Positions 36,071-45,210 of a stretch of DNA of 64,000 nucleotides are shown piece by piece. The translations under genes were made by a program, and so were the position numbers. The notes under the pieces are model-generated. The model saw only the letters and a list, made by a program, of their open reading frames with translations, had not been told where the DNA came from and ran no database searches. Source of the DNA: Filifactor alocis ATCC 35896 (GTDB taxonomy: Bacteria > Bacillota > Clostridia > Peptostreptococcales > Filifactoraceae); assembly GCF_000163895.2 (NCBI RefSeq), contig NC_016630.1, positions 1,867,013 to 1,931,012 of the forward strand. Reading direction: 5' to 3'. Every line of letters begins with the position of its first letter. Position 1 is the first letter of the stretch.

Positions 36071-37433
36071 AGTGGTTTCCTTCCAAAATATCATTTAAGT
36101 CACGCAAATATTTTTGTGTTGTTACAACGATTACTCTGTCATGTTCACAGATCATGTCTTTTCCCGTCGGATAAATCAATGTGTTTCCTCTCAGGATGAA
36201 CGGAATCAAGATGTTTTCTTTCAATTTCATCTCTTCCAAACTGACTCCGATTTGTTGAAAATTCTCTGATACATAGAATTCAAGCGCTTCCACTTGGTTG
36301 TTGACAATTCGATAAAGTCGTTCTACATTGCTGCCTTGTGTGTTTTGTTTTGCTCTTACATAGCGTACGATTCGTGTTGCCATAATGTGTTTTGGTGTGA
36401 TATAGCTTGAAAGTCCTACTTTTTCGATAATCGGCACAAGGTTGATTCTACTGATTTTGGTAACGATTTTTGGCACACCGAGACTTTCGGCATAGATTGA
36501 CGTAACGATATTTTCTTCATCGATTCCTGTGAGCGTGATACACGCATCGTATCGTGCCAATCTTTCTTCATCCAATACTTCATGCAGTGTTCCGTCGTTA
36601 TGAACAATGGTCGCCTCTTTTAATTTTTGACTCAATTCCAAACATCGTCGTTCATGTCGTTCGATAATTTTGACTTGGATTCCCTGTTTTATCAATTTTT
36701 TTGCCAAGTAGTAGGAGATTTTGCCTCCTCCTATCATAAGCACATCTCGAACATTTTTTTTGTAAACTCCTTGTTGTTTGAAGAACAGTATCAGCTGTTG
36801 CGTGGTTCCGGTAACATAGATGCCGTCCCCTTCCTGCAGCACAAAATCTCCGCGAGGTATCAATACTTGCGAATCTCTGGTTACAACGCAGATTAAGATG
36901 TCCAATTTGGATGATTTGCGAAGTTCGGTCAAAGAAACTCCAATCAAATCACTGTTGGCGCTGACTTTTCCTTCTACAATATTGACACGTCCTTTCGCAA
37001 AACTTTCGACATTGGACGCAGACGGAAATTGCAACATACGGAAGATATCATTCGCCGCCTCAAATTCCGGATTGATTACCATGTCGATTCCCATCTCTTG
37101 TTGCAATAAATCAAGTTGCAAGGAGTATTCGGGATTTCGAACGCGCGCAATGGTATCTTTGACACCCAGTTTTTTACCTATAATACAACAAAGCATATTG
37201 ATTTCATCAGAGTTGGTTACGGCAATGAGCATATCTGCCTTTTGGATTTTTGCATTAATCAATACATCGTAAGACGCACCGTTTCCGACAGTTCCTATAA
37301 TATCGTAGGTGTCTACCAACTTTTCTACTAATTCTATTTTTTCGTCAACAACGATAATATCATGCTTTTCTTTAGAAAGGTTCTCAATAAGAGCTTCTCC
37401 TACTTTTCCGGCTCCAACAATTAAAATATTCAT
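36060..37433 (-). CDS. trkA: Trk potassium transporter regulatory protein TrkA
   Basis: Peripheral regulatory subunit of 457 residues that gates TrkH. It is a tandem RCK protein with two Rossmann domains (ILIVGAGKVGEALIENL at residue 3; VLMIGGGKISYYLAKKL at about 225), each followed by a small TrkA_C domain (around 140-215 and 370-450). NAD/NADH or ATP/ADP binding is expected from the family. GGAGG precedes the ATG. It overlaps trkH. The gap 37434-37895 upstream is T-rich and has no convincing gene. Confidence 0.95.
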   Translation of the reverse strand: MNILIVGAGKVGEALIENLSKEKHDIIVVDEKIELVEKLVDTYDIIGTVGNGASYDVLINAKIQKADMLIAVTNSDEINMLCCIIGKKLGVKDTIARVRNPEYSLQLDLLQQEMGIDMVINPEFEAANDIFRMLQFPSASNVESFAKGRVNIVEGKVSANSDLIGVSLTELRKSSKLDILICVVTRDSQVLIPRGDFVLQEGDGIYVTGTTQQLILFFKQQGVYKKNVRDVLMIGGGKISYYLAKKLIKQGIQVKIIERHERRCLELSQKLKEATIVHNDGTLHEVLDEERLARYDACITLTGIDEENIVTSIYAESLGVPKIVTKISRINLVPIIEKVGLSSYITPKHIMATRIVRYVRAKQNTQGSNVERLYRIVNNQVEALEFYVSENFQQIGVSLEEMKLKENILIPFILRGNTLIYPTGKDMICEHDRVIVVTTQKYLRDLNDILEGNHYEL

Positions 37434-37895
37434 AAGTTCCTCCGTGAAAAAATATGACTTTTTTCTGTTTCTTTTTTCTTAGTTTTTTAGGTTTTGTTTC
37501 CTGTTTTCTTTTTCTTGCTTTAAAAACATACCTTTTATTATATACTATTTTCCCACTCATTATATACTATTTTTTCAAGAAATTCATCTTTTTTCATAGA
37601 ACAGTTGCAACAAATGTCTATTTTTCAATCTTGTCAAAAACTTCCGTCTGATAACAGGAATGGAAATGGAAATTGATTTCGAGATTGTTTGAGAGTTGTT
37701 TGGCTTGATTTAAGTTTTGTTTTGTGGTGGACGAGGGTTGTTTTGAAGAGTTGTTTATTTTAATTCCCATTTACTTTGGGTCTTACTTTTGTTTTCTTTT
37801 TCATAATCTACGCAATGTCTACATTTTAAAATGTTGTTTGGTAGTTGTTTATGAAAATATGCAAAATTCTTACAAAAAGTATAATGATGCAAAGA

Positions 37896-37935
37896 ACGCA
37901 GCAATATATACTATATATAGTGTGTCTTGCTGCGT
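37896..37935 (-). terminator. Terminator of the first rlmH-like gene
   Basis: A perfect 9-bp stem ACGCAGCAA/TTGCTGCGT closes a loop with an ATATAT-rich inner repeat, 25 nt beyond the stop at 37961. Leftward reading gives TTCTTTG after the stem. Confidence 0.75.
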
Positions 37936-37960
37936 TGTATACTTCTTGTAGTGTCTTTCT

Positions 37961-38407
37961 CTACAAGATAGCATCTGCAATTTGTTCTAACAACATCAAT
38001 CGAAAGAGTTGATGAGGGAAGGTGAGTCTTGAAAAACTCACTCTGAAATTTGCTCTCTGTTTGACTTCATCACTCAACCCGACGCTTCCTCCTATAATAA
38101 ATGTCATCCCTTTTTTTTGAGTTCTGTGTTGTTCAAACAAGTTGCTCCATTTGTCTTTTGTCATACTTTTTCCGTCGATATCCATTGCAATCATAGTATT
38201 TAATCGGTTGACCTTGGACAGAATTTTTTGACCTTCTATCTGACGAATCATCGTCAATTCTTTTTCAGATGCTGTTTCAGGAACCTTTTCATCTTCCAAT
38301 TCAATCAATTCCACATCTTCTCTTTTGGAAATTTCATCCAAAAAATATTGTTGTCCTTCTCTTAAATAGGATTCTTTCAATGCTCCCACCACAATCATTT
38401 GTATCAT
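37961..38407 (-). CDS. RlmH-like SPOUT methyltransferase lacking the C-terminal tail
   Basis: SPOUT protein of 148 residues related to RlmH, which methylates pseudouridine 1915 of 23S rRNA. The SAM-binding loop FIIGGSVGLS (about 103-112) and LTFPHQLFRLMLLEQI (about 128-143) are well kept. RlmH normally continues Y-R-A-[FY]-x-I-x-x-x-x-P-Y-H-K; here the sequence after LLEQI is ADAIL and stop, so about 11 catalytic-tail residues are missing. No nearby frame restores them. A second RlmH-like gene at 61.2 kb has the tail but lacks the SAM loop. Weak ribosome site (GAGAG). Confidence 0.85.
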   Translation of the reverse strand: MIQMIVVGALKESYLREGQQYFLDEISKREDVELIELEDEKVPETASEKELTMIRQIEGQKILSKVNRLNTMIAMDIDGKSMTKDKWSNLFEQHRTQKKGMTFIIGGSVGLSDEVKQRANFRVSFSRLTFPHQLFRLMLLEQIADAIL

Positions 38408-38483
38408 ATCAGTTCATCTCTCATTCTCGAACAGGTTTTGTATATCGTTCTGCAATCTTCTTATGGATGGATCATAAGGCGGT

Positions 38484-39239
38484 TTACCATTCGATATCCA
38501 ATTCTACAGGACAATGGTCGGAGCCTAAAATGTCGCTGTGAATTTTAGCATCTTTCAGGTTTTCTTTCAGTTCTTGGGATGTCAGGAAGTAGTCAATTCT
38601 CCATCCGGCATTATTTTTGCGTGCGTTAAAGCGATAGGACCACCAACTATATGCTCCTTCCAATTCGGGATAGAAGAAACGGAAGGTGTCAATAAATCCG
38701 GAATCCAAAAGGGTACTCATTTTTGTTCTTTCTTCTATAGTAAATCCGGCATTTTTCTGATTTGTTTTCGGATTCTTAAGGTCAATTTCCTGATGGGCAA
38801 CATTCAAATCTCCACATACGATAACCGGTTTGGTTTCGTTCAATCGAAGGAGATAGGAACGAAATTCATCTTCCCATACCATTCGATAATCCAATCGCAA
38901 CAGTTCATTTTTGGAGTTCGGCGTATAGACGGTTACCATATAAAAGTTGTCAAACTCCAGTGTAATAACACGACCTTCCTGATCGTGTTCTTCAATTCCC
39001 AGTCCGTAACTTACAGAAAGAGGCTCTTGTTTGGTAAAGATTGCTGTTCCGGAATACCCCTTACGTTCGGCATAGTTCCAGTACTGATGATATCCTTCCA
39101 ATTCCAACTCTATTTGTCCTTCTTGCAACTTGGTTTCTTGCAGACAAAAAATATCGGCATCTGTTTCCTTAAAAAAATCTAAAAATCCTTTTTTGACACA
39201 TGCTCTGATTCCATTGACATTCCATGATATTAGTTTCAT
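38484..39239 (-). CDS. Exodeoxyribonuclease III / AP endonuclease
   Basis: Base-excision repair nuclease of 251 residues (ExoA/Xth family) that cuts at abasic sites and trims 3' blocked ends. Motifs in order: ISWNVNGIRA at residue 4, LQETKL (catalytic E), VYTPNSK, VCGDLNVAHQEIDL, and the final GSDHCPV with the active-site D-H. A clear AAGGAG lies before the ATG. It is probably co-transcribed with the rlmH-like gene 76 nt downstream. Confidence 0.96.
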   Translation of the reverse strand: MKLISWNVNGIRACVKKGFLDFFKETDADIFCLQETKLQEGQIELELEGYHQYWNYAERKGYSGTAIFTKQEPLSVSYGLGIEEHDQEGRVITLEFDNFYMVTVYTPNSKNELLRLDYRMVWEDEFRSYLLRLNETKPVIVCGDLNVAHQEIDLKNPKTNQKNAGFTIEERTKMSTLLDSGFIDTFRFFYPELEGAYSWWSYRFNARKNNAGWRIDYFLTSQELKENLKDAKIHSDILGSDHCPVELDIEW

Positions 39240-39757
39240 ATGATCTCCTTATTTTTCTGTTCTTCCTGTTTTAATTGTATGGAATGCATTGATTTATTAT
39301 CAACACATTCCGTTTTTTCGCTTCTGTTTGATATTCCTTGTTTTCTTTTTACTGAAAATATCCACTGTTCGTACTGATAGATACCCTGATTTTATTATTT
39401 TATCCCATTATCTGTTTCAGTTTCCGTTTGCGGTTTCATAACAACGCCCTGTTTTGCTTTATTTCAAGCGGAATACTGTTAAAGAACGCATTTCTTTCAA
39501 ACTCGGATTTACGGCTGTTCTATATCAAAACAGAAACAGTTGAGATAGAAATAAGGTGTTGTTCCTATTCTAATGCTTGATAACTCTGTTCTGCATGTTG
39601 CAATCAGGAAAAAATCAGATAGAACTTTTCTTTCAAATTTATGAAAACTTCGTTGGATTTTAGTATAACAACTAAACGTATAAGTTTTATCGGTATATTT
39701 CTGTTTTGTATTTCTGTTTTGTATTTCTGTTTTATATTGCCGATTTCCCTCTACCTA
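39240..39757. other. Gene-free interval with three 13-bp tandem repeats
   Basis: No coding frame with a ribosome site is present. Three head-to-tail copies of TATTTCTGTTTTG (the last ending in A) occupy 39696-39734, just before the parB terminator. The rest is T-rich and unremarkable. Confidence 0.7.
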
Positions 39758-39784
39758 AAAAAGTGGACATGACGTCCACTTTTT
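39758..39784 (-). terminator. Terminator of the parAB pair
   Basis: A perfect 11-bp stem AAAAAGTGGAC/GTCCACTTTTT with a 5-nt loop, 25 nt beyond the parB stop; it can work in both directions. Confidence 0.9.
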
Positions 39785-39808
39785 AAAACAGCTGTTTAAA
39801 TCACTCTC

Positions 39809-40795
39809 TTAACATTCTATATTCCATGTTTTAAGCAACGATATCATTTCTTCTATTTGACTTTCTTCTTGTAAGGTAACACTGTGATGTACTCCGTCTC
39901 TCACAAAAGAAATTTTGCAGATGTTTTTTTCTTCCAAAATCTCTTGCTTCATCTCTGCAAGTTCTTTTTTGGTCATGCCGGCCTTAAAATATTGTAGTGT
40001 TTGTGCGGGGTATTTCAAAATGAAAGGAAGATAATGCTCTGCGATTTCTTCTTGGATATTCGGTTTCATCATAGCAATTTTGGCTCCCATTTCTAAAGAA
40101 ATTTTTCCTTTATAGAACCAGTCCAACAAAATCGGATTGAGTTTTTCCAGTTTTCTGTAACGATCGATATGTCTGCCGCTCATCTGAAAACTTTCAGCTA
40201 CAATTTCTCTTGTCTTTCTGCTTTTGTAATCTCCGGTGTTTTCTTTTCTTTTCTGTTGGATGATTTTGTATTTTTCTATAATACTTCTGGTCAGTAACTT
40301 TTGCCCTAATTGTCGCTGAGCATAGTTTGCATCAATGATGATTTCTCTTGCGTCTTCTTCCGATAAGTCTTCTTTGATGATGGCATAGATTTCGTCAAAA
40401 TCTTTTGCATTTAATTGGGTGATGTCTACCCCGTTCAATTCCTCCTGTTGTGCAGACTTCAACTCTTGTATTTTGCTGCGAATAAAACGATACGCTCTTA
40501 CGCGGTTATGCCCTGACAGAATCATCGTCTTGTCCTGTTTTTTTTGTACTACGATAGGGTGCAACAATCCATGAACTAAGATAGAATGTACCAATCGATC
40601 GAACTCTTCTCCTTGCAACGCCGGATAAAAATTCCATTCTTCAGGTGCCGACTCTAATTTATCAATTTGAATGCGAACGATGTTTTCCTGTTCTTCCGTA
40701 AGAATGTTTTCTTTTTGTGTCGCTAAGGAATATCCTGCCCGTCTTGTGTTTCCGAAATTCATTTTGGAACCCAAATCAATGTTTTTGATTGACAC
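39809..40795 (-). CDS. ParB/RepB-type partition protein (accessory)
   Basis: Protein of 328 residues with an N-terminal ParB-like nuclease/CTPase fold: LVHSILVHGLLHPIVV, then ILSGHNRVRAYRFI where chromosomal ParB has G-E-R-R. A helix-turn-helix region (REIVAESFQMSGRHIDRYRKL) and a C-terminal dimer region follow. The missing GERR motif and the partner ParA directly upstream look more like a plasmid or mobile-element partition pair than the chromosomal ParB at 54.6 kb. The start is GTG at 40795, with AAGGAGG 9 nt upstream, inside the end of parA (20-nt overlap). Confidence 0.85.
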   Translation of the reverse strand: MSIKNIDLGSKMNFGNTRRAGYSLATQKENILTEEQENIVRIQIDKLESAPEEWNFYPALQGEEFDRLVHSILVHGLLHPIVVQKKQDKTMILSGHNRVRAYRFIRSKIQELKSAQQEELNGVDITQLNAKDFDEIYAIIKEDLSEEDAREIIIDANYAQRQLGQKLLTRSIIEKYKIIQQKRKENTGDYKSRKTREIVAESFQMSGRHIDRYRKLEKLNPILLDWFYKGKISLEMGAKIAMMKPNIQEEIAEHYLPFILKYPAQTLQYFKAGMTKKELAEMKQEILEEKNICKISFVRDGVHHSVTLQEESQIEEMISLLKTWNIEC

Positions 40796-41615
40796 GCTTA
40801 ACAACCTCCTTCGCAAAATCCATATATTGCATTGCCGCCTTGCTCTTCGGTGAAAACTCCAGTACGGCAATACTGTTCCACTGTGCTTTTTCAACAGAGG
40901 TATCTAAGTTGATTTTGGTACGAAACAACATATCTTTTCCGAATACATTTTCAATCAAACCTTGTCCTCTGGTATTCATAATTTTGTTGCTCGGCTTATA
41001 CAGTGTTGTCAAAATACCGAGCACTTCCAATTTTTCGTTCATGACTGAAAATTGGTTGAAAAAATCCAAGAAGGTTCGAATTCCCCTGATTCCGAACATT
41101 GCCATCGGAACGGGTATAATAACATAATCGCATACATTCAGTATGTTTGCGGACAAATCTCCTAAGTAGGTTGATGTGTCGAAGATGATGAAGTCGTATT
41201 CATTCTTGGCAATCAAATCTGTACTGATTTTCTTCAATAGAAATTCGCGCTGGAATTCATGATGCAAATCGTACTCTATTTTGCTGATATAATCATCTCC
41301 CGATACAATGTCTACATTGTCGTATCGAGTGGGAGTGATGTAGTTTGACAAATCGTCTTTATTTTTCATTGCCTGATAGATGGTTTTGTTGAAATCAATC
41401 AATTGCAAGCCGAATTCTGTCAATGTTTCGTCTACTGTAAATCCCATCGTATTCGTTAAGTCCATTTGGGAGTCGCAGTCGATTGCAAGAACTTTGTATC
41501 CTAATTGCCCTAATGCGATGGACAGCATGGATGCGGTGGTGCTTTTCCCTGAGCCGCCTTTAGAATTTGCAATGGAAATCACTTTTGTTTTTTTCTTTGC
41601 AGAATGTTTTGCCAT
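40776..41615 (-). CDS. ParA-family partition ATPase (accessory)
   Basis: ATPase of 279 residues with the deviant Walker A motif SKGGSGKST at about residue 18, IDCDSQMDLTN (switch I) near 44 and the Walker B region DFIIFDTSTYLG near 143. ParA proteins form DNA-bound gradients that move ParB-parS complexes. It is coupled to the ParB-type gene by overlap, and no other ParA is seen in the window, so it might also serve the chromosomal ParB. AAAAGGAGG precedes the ATG. Confidence 0.92.
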   Translation of the reverse strand: MAKHSAKKKTKVISIANSKGGSGKSTTASMLSIALGQLGYKVLAIDCDSQMDLTNTMGFTVDETLTEFGLQLIDFNKTIYQAMKNKDDLSNYITPTRYDNVDIVSGDDYISKIEYDLHHEFQREFLLKKISTDLIAKNEYDFIIFDTSTYLGDLSANILNVCDYVIIPVPMAMFGIRGIRTFLDFFNQFSVMNEKLEVLGILTTLYKPSNKIMNTRGQGLIENVFGKDMLFRTKINLDTSVEKAQWNSIAVLEFSPKSKAAMQYMDFAKEVVKRVNQKH

Positions 41616-41776
41616 AGCGATTCCTCCTTTTCGTATATACTATTTCATCATATCACACCTTGTCTCAATATGCTATTGTTTCTCATTGAAAAGCAAGAAT
41701 GCCTCAAAAAACGCCGATTTTCTTCTCAACCCCCCTGTTTCACGATTGCTCGCTTTTGCTTTTTCTTTGATAATTT

Positions 41777-41806
41777 TTGACATTGTTTGTTGTTTTGTTG
41801 TACACT
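41777..41806 (+). promoter_or_regulatory. Promoter of walR-walK
   Basis: TTGACA at 41777-41782 and TACACT at 41801-41806 with an 18-bp spacer, about 90 nt before walR. Confidence 0.65.
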
Positions 41807-41895
41807 ATAACAAATAATGTTATCGTCCACTGTGGTTGAATTGCAACTGGCTGAAAAAGGCTGTTGCTTTTCCAAAAATTCAGAAGGAGAGATGA

Positions 41896-42591
41896 ATGAT
41901 GAAAAATACCATTTTGATTATTGAAGATGAAAAGCCTATCTCTGATATTGTGAAGTTTAATTTGAAGAGAGAAGGTTATGATATTATCACCGCATTTGAC
42001 GGTCTTGACGGCTATCAAAAAGGGATTCAAGAGAATGTGGATTTGATTCTGTTGGATATTATGCTTCCGTCAATGAATGGGTTTGATGTTTGCAGACACA
42101 TTCGCGAAAAATCTTCTGTTCCTATTATTATGGTAACAGCGAAGGAAGAAGAGGTAGATAAGATTCTCGGACTGGAGCTCGGAGCAGATGATTATATCAC
42201 AAAACCGTTCAGCTTGCGCGAATTGATTGCTCGTGTAAAGGCAAATATTCGCCGTACTTCCATGCCGAACAACAACTCTGCGGAGTCGGATTTGATTCAA
42301 CACAAAAATTTGGTAATTGATACTTCTAAATACTCTGTTACCAAAAATGATACTGTTTTGGAGTTGACGGTTCGTGAGTATGAACTTTTGAAGTTTTTAG
42401 CTGTTCAACCGAACCAAGTTTTTTCAAGAGAACAACTTTTGAAACAGGTTTGGGGATATGAATACTACGGGGATATTCGTACGGTAGATGTAACCATTCG
42501 CCGTCTCAGAGAAAAATTGGAAGATGATGCATCTAACCCTACTTATATTTTGACAAAGCGGGGAGTCGGATATTTTTTTAAGGGGGAATAA
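41896..42591 (+). CDS. walR: Response regulator WalR (YycF)
   Basis: OmpR-type response regulator of 231 residues controlling cell-wall metabolism genes. Receiver domain 1-120 with acidic EDE near residue 10, phospho-acceptor Asp in LILLDIMLPSMNGFD, T in VTAKEEE and K in YITKPFS; winged-helix effector domain from about 130 to the end (LTVREYELLKFLA, VDVTIRRLREKLED). Two consecutive ATGs exist, both within reach of AAGGAGAG. The histidine kinase starts 3 nt after the stop. Identity as WalR is supported by high similarity to the family and by yycH and yycI downstream. Confidence 0.95.
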   Translation: MMKNTILIIEDEKPISDIVKFNLKREGYDIITAFDGLDGYQKGIQENVDLILLDIMLPSMNGFDVCRHIREKSSVPIIMVTAKEEEVDKILGLELGADDYITKPFSLRELIARVKANIRRTSMPNNNSAESDLIQHKNLVIDTSKYSVTKNDTVLELTVREYELLKFLAVQPNQVFSREQLLKQVWGYEYYGDIRTVDVTIRRLREKLEDDASNPTYILTKRGVGYFFKGE

Positions 42592-42594
42592 CGC

Positions 42595-44403
42595 TTGTTT
42601 AAGAGTATTCGTTGGAAACTGATTTCGATTCACTTTGTGTTGGTATTCGTTTCCATGGCGATTGTCGGGTTGTTTATTACCAATCAGCTGCAACAATACA
42701 ATATTTCTTCCGTTCAAAAAAGTCTAACTTCCGCTTCCAACAACTTGGTAAATGAGAGTATCCGTTCTGATATGAGCGTTGTCAAGCAACAGTATGACCT
42801 GCAACAAACTCTGATGAATACCACTCTCCCTGCCGGATATGAAATCTCCGTTATCGATATGAAAACCGGAACGATTGTCGCATCGACAAACGAGAATTTG
42901 TTGCATCGGCAGAGCATGGATGAAATGAATATCGAGGTGCTGCTTGCACTGTCCGAAAATCCCGTTGCAACCAAGACGGTCATGCAACAGGATCAGTCTT
43001 CTGTTCGATTTGAACACATCGCCTTTGCCTATCCCAAAAATTCACCTGATGATGAGGGATATATTATCTATGGAAGAGCTTCTCTTGAGAAGACGGATGA
43101 AATGCTCAATCATGCAAATATCATTTTTTTGAACGCAACCTTGATTGTGCTCCTTGTTACCATTTTGCTCGGATATGTTCTTTCCACTTCGATTACCGCT
43201 CCTATCAACGATTTGAAGAAGAAGGCAATTGAAATTTCAAAAGGAGATTTCTCTCAACGGGCAACAATCCATTCGAATGATGAAATCGGTCAGTTGGCAA
43301 CATCTTTTAACTACTTGACGGAGCGACTCCACAAAACTTTGATGGAAATTTCGTCGGAACAGGACAAGTTGAATGCCATTATTGAACATATGGAAGACGG
43401 CTTGATTGCAATTGATCAACAAGGTAAAATTATCCACTACAATATTGTTGTGGAGAAACTTTTGGATATTTCTATGGAAAACAAACAGTATTTTGATCAA
43501 ATCTTTCTGCCGATGCAAAATAATTTGTCTCTGAAACGGATTGTTCAACAAAATTCCGAGATGAATGAAGGTATGAAACCTTCTGAGTTTACGATTGAAA
43601 TCAACAGCCGCATTCTATCTGTTTCATCAGCATTGTTCAGTGACACCAGTAACACTCTGACGGGATATGTTGTATTGTTCCAAGATATTACGGAACATGA
43701 ACGACTGGATCATATGCGAAAGGAGTTCGTTGCCAATGTATCACACGAACTCAAAACGCCGATTACAACCATTCGAACTTACTCGGAAACACTGTTGGAC
43801 GGTGCGTTGAAAGATCCTGCTATCGCAAAAAAATTTATGGAAGTAATTGTCAAGGAAAGTGACCGAATGACATCGCTTATCCGCGATTTGTTACAACTTT
43901 CTCATATTGATTTCAAGAAAGAAACATGGAACTTTGATTACACGGATATCAATACTTTGATACAGGATTCGATTGATAAAATGGAACTGTACTACCAAAC
44001 GAAACATCAAACTCTGGTATCAAATCTGTTGGGACAAAGCCGACAAATTTGGGTAGATAAAACAAAGATGGAACAGGTTATCATCAATATTTTGTCCAAT
44101 GCAATCAAATATACAGAGGAAAACGGCAAAATCTCCTTGTCTTTATTCGTTTCAGAGGGTATACTGGATATAGTGATTGAAGATAACGGAATCGGAATTC
44201 CAAAAGAAGATGTAGAACATATTTTTGACCGCTTCTATCGTGTCGACAAGGGTCGTTCCCGTCAACAGGGCGGAACGGGACTCGGCCTCTCGATTGCAAA
44301 ACATATTGTCGAAGAACACGGCGGCTCTATTTCCGTTCGTTCCGACTTCGGCAAGGGAACTGTTTTTACCATCTCCTTACCGATTGAACCAAAAAAAGTG
44401 TAA
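42595..44403 (+). CDS. walK: Sensor histidine kinase WalK (YycG)
   Basis: Membrane histidine kinase of 602 residues that phosphorylates WalR in response to cell-wall state. Order of domains: membrane helix 1 (about 8-29), extracellular sensor domain, membrane helix 2 (about 176-198), HAMP, PAS (about 255-370), HisKA with the phosphorylated His near 384 (NVSHELKTPI), and HATPase with NAIKYTEENG, DNGIGIPKED and GTGLGLSIAK. The start is TTG, preceded by AAGGGGG. Codons end mostly in G or T. Confidence 0.95.
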   Translation: MFKSIRWKLISIHFVLVFVSMAIVGLFITNQLQQYNISSVQKSLTSASNNLVNESIRSDMSVVKQQYDLQQTLMNTTLPAGYEISVIDMKTGTIVASTNENLLHRQSMDEMNIEVLLALSENPVATKTVMQQDQSSVRFEHIAFAYPKNSPDDEGYIIYGRASLEKTDEMLNHANIIFLNATLIVLLVTILLGYVLSTSITAPINDLKKKAIEISKGDFSQRATIHSNDEIGQLATSFNYLTERLHKTLMEISSEQDKLNAIIEHMEDGLIAIDQQGKIIHYNIVVEKLLDISMENKQYFDQIFLPMQNNLSLKRIVQQNSEMNEGMKPSEFTIEINSRILSVSSALFSDTSNTLTGYVVLFQDITEHERLDHMRKEFVANVSHELKTPITTIRTYSETLLDGALKDPAIAKKFMEVIVKESDRMTSLIRDLLQLSHIDFKKETWNFDYTDINTLIQDSIDKMELYYQTKHQTLVSNLLGQSRQIWVDKTKMEQVIINILSNAIKYTEENGKISLSLFVSEGILDIVIEDNGIGIPKEDVEHIFDRFYRVDKGRSRQQGGTGLGLSIAKHIVEEHGGSISVRSDFGKGTVFTISLPIEPKKV

Positions 44404-44510
44404 GGTATCTTTAATGATGTTGTAATTCTTTTGTAATAAAAGAACGGTATACTGTTAGTACGATTTTGAGAGAATTTATTTTAGTGAAAGAGAAAAGAGG
44501 TGAGGTCTGA

Positions 44511-44984
44511 ATGAAAAAATGGGTGTTAGTTGGGATGCTTCTGTTAACAATATGCAGTACAACTACTTTCGTATCCGCAGCTCCCAAGGTAACAAAGATG
44601 ACAGTGCATGATATCAATCAATTTGTAGAAACATTGGATGAAGAAGAAACTCCTATTTTTACAGCACCGGAGACCATCACTTCATCAACTACTTCAAAAA
44701 CCGTTGTTGTATCCGGTGTCGGAAAAGCAAAAGACAAGGTTATCATAGAACTCTATCAAAAGGCAGATCGCAACACATATGTTTGTACTACGGAACCGAT
44801 TGAAATTACCGTCGGTGCGTTGGGAGTATTCAGCAAAGAATTGGATGTATCCCATTCCAAAAATGTGTTCGTACTTGCAAAGATATATCGAAAATCCGAA
44901 TGGATAAAAGACGGTCGCTTTATCAATGTTGTCGATAAAGAGGACTTGAAGAAAGCATTACAAAATATCGGAAAAATTCAATAA
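44511..44984 (+). CDS. Small exported protein in the wal locus
   Basis: Protein of 157 residues with a signal peptide (MKKWVLVGMLLLTICSTTTF, cleavage near VSAAPK). The mature part is about 130 residues, beta-rich (TVVVSGVGKAKDKVIIELYQ) and of unknown fold, perhaps Ig-like. It is placed between walK and yycH, where in Bacillus yycH follows directly. A good site (AGAGGTGAGG) precedes the ATG and a terminator follows, so it may be expressed with walRK. A function in wall sensing or remodelling is only suggested by location. Confidence 0.8.
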   Translation: MKKWVLVGMLLLTICSTTTFVSAAPKVTKMTVHDINQFVETLDEEETPIFTAPETITSSTTSKTVVVSGVGKAKDKVIIELYQKADRNTYVCTTEPIEITVGALGVFSKELDVSHSKNVFVLAKIYRKSEWIKDGRFINVVDKEDLKKALQNIGKIQ

Positions 44985-44997
44985 GATAGTAAATTTT

Positions 44998-45034
44998 AAA
45001 ATATCATGATAAAATATTATCGTGATATTTTTTT
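44998..45034 (+). terminator. Terminator after the small exported protein
   Basis: A near-perfect 15-bp stem (AAAATATCATGATAA/TTATCGTGATATTTT with one mismatch) and a T run. It separates walRK from yycHI. Confidence 0.85.
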
Positions 45035-45210
45035 ATCCAATGATAGGATGTATTTCGCTATTACTTCGTGATGAAAATCAAAGAAAAGAATGGGATAAGG
45101 GTTAGTTTTCATCAATATTCCGGATTATTTTTTTGGATGTTTTCAAAATGTCGAAATACTTTGTGATAAAACCTTCTTTTCTATATAAGCTTATTTTTAG
45201 GAGAATGAGT

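Noticed and set aside
37454..37951. Two short rightward frames upstream of trkA
   Set aside because: Phe-rich, no ribosome site, and the second runs into the rlmH terminator.
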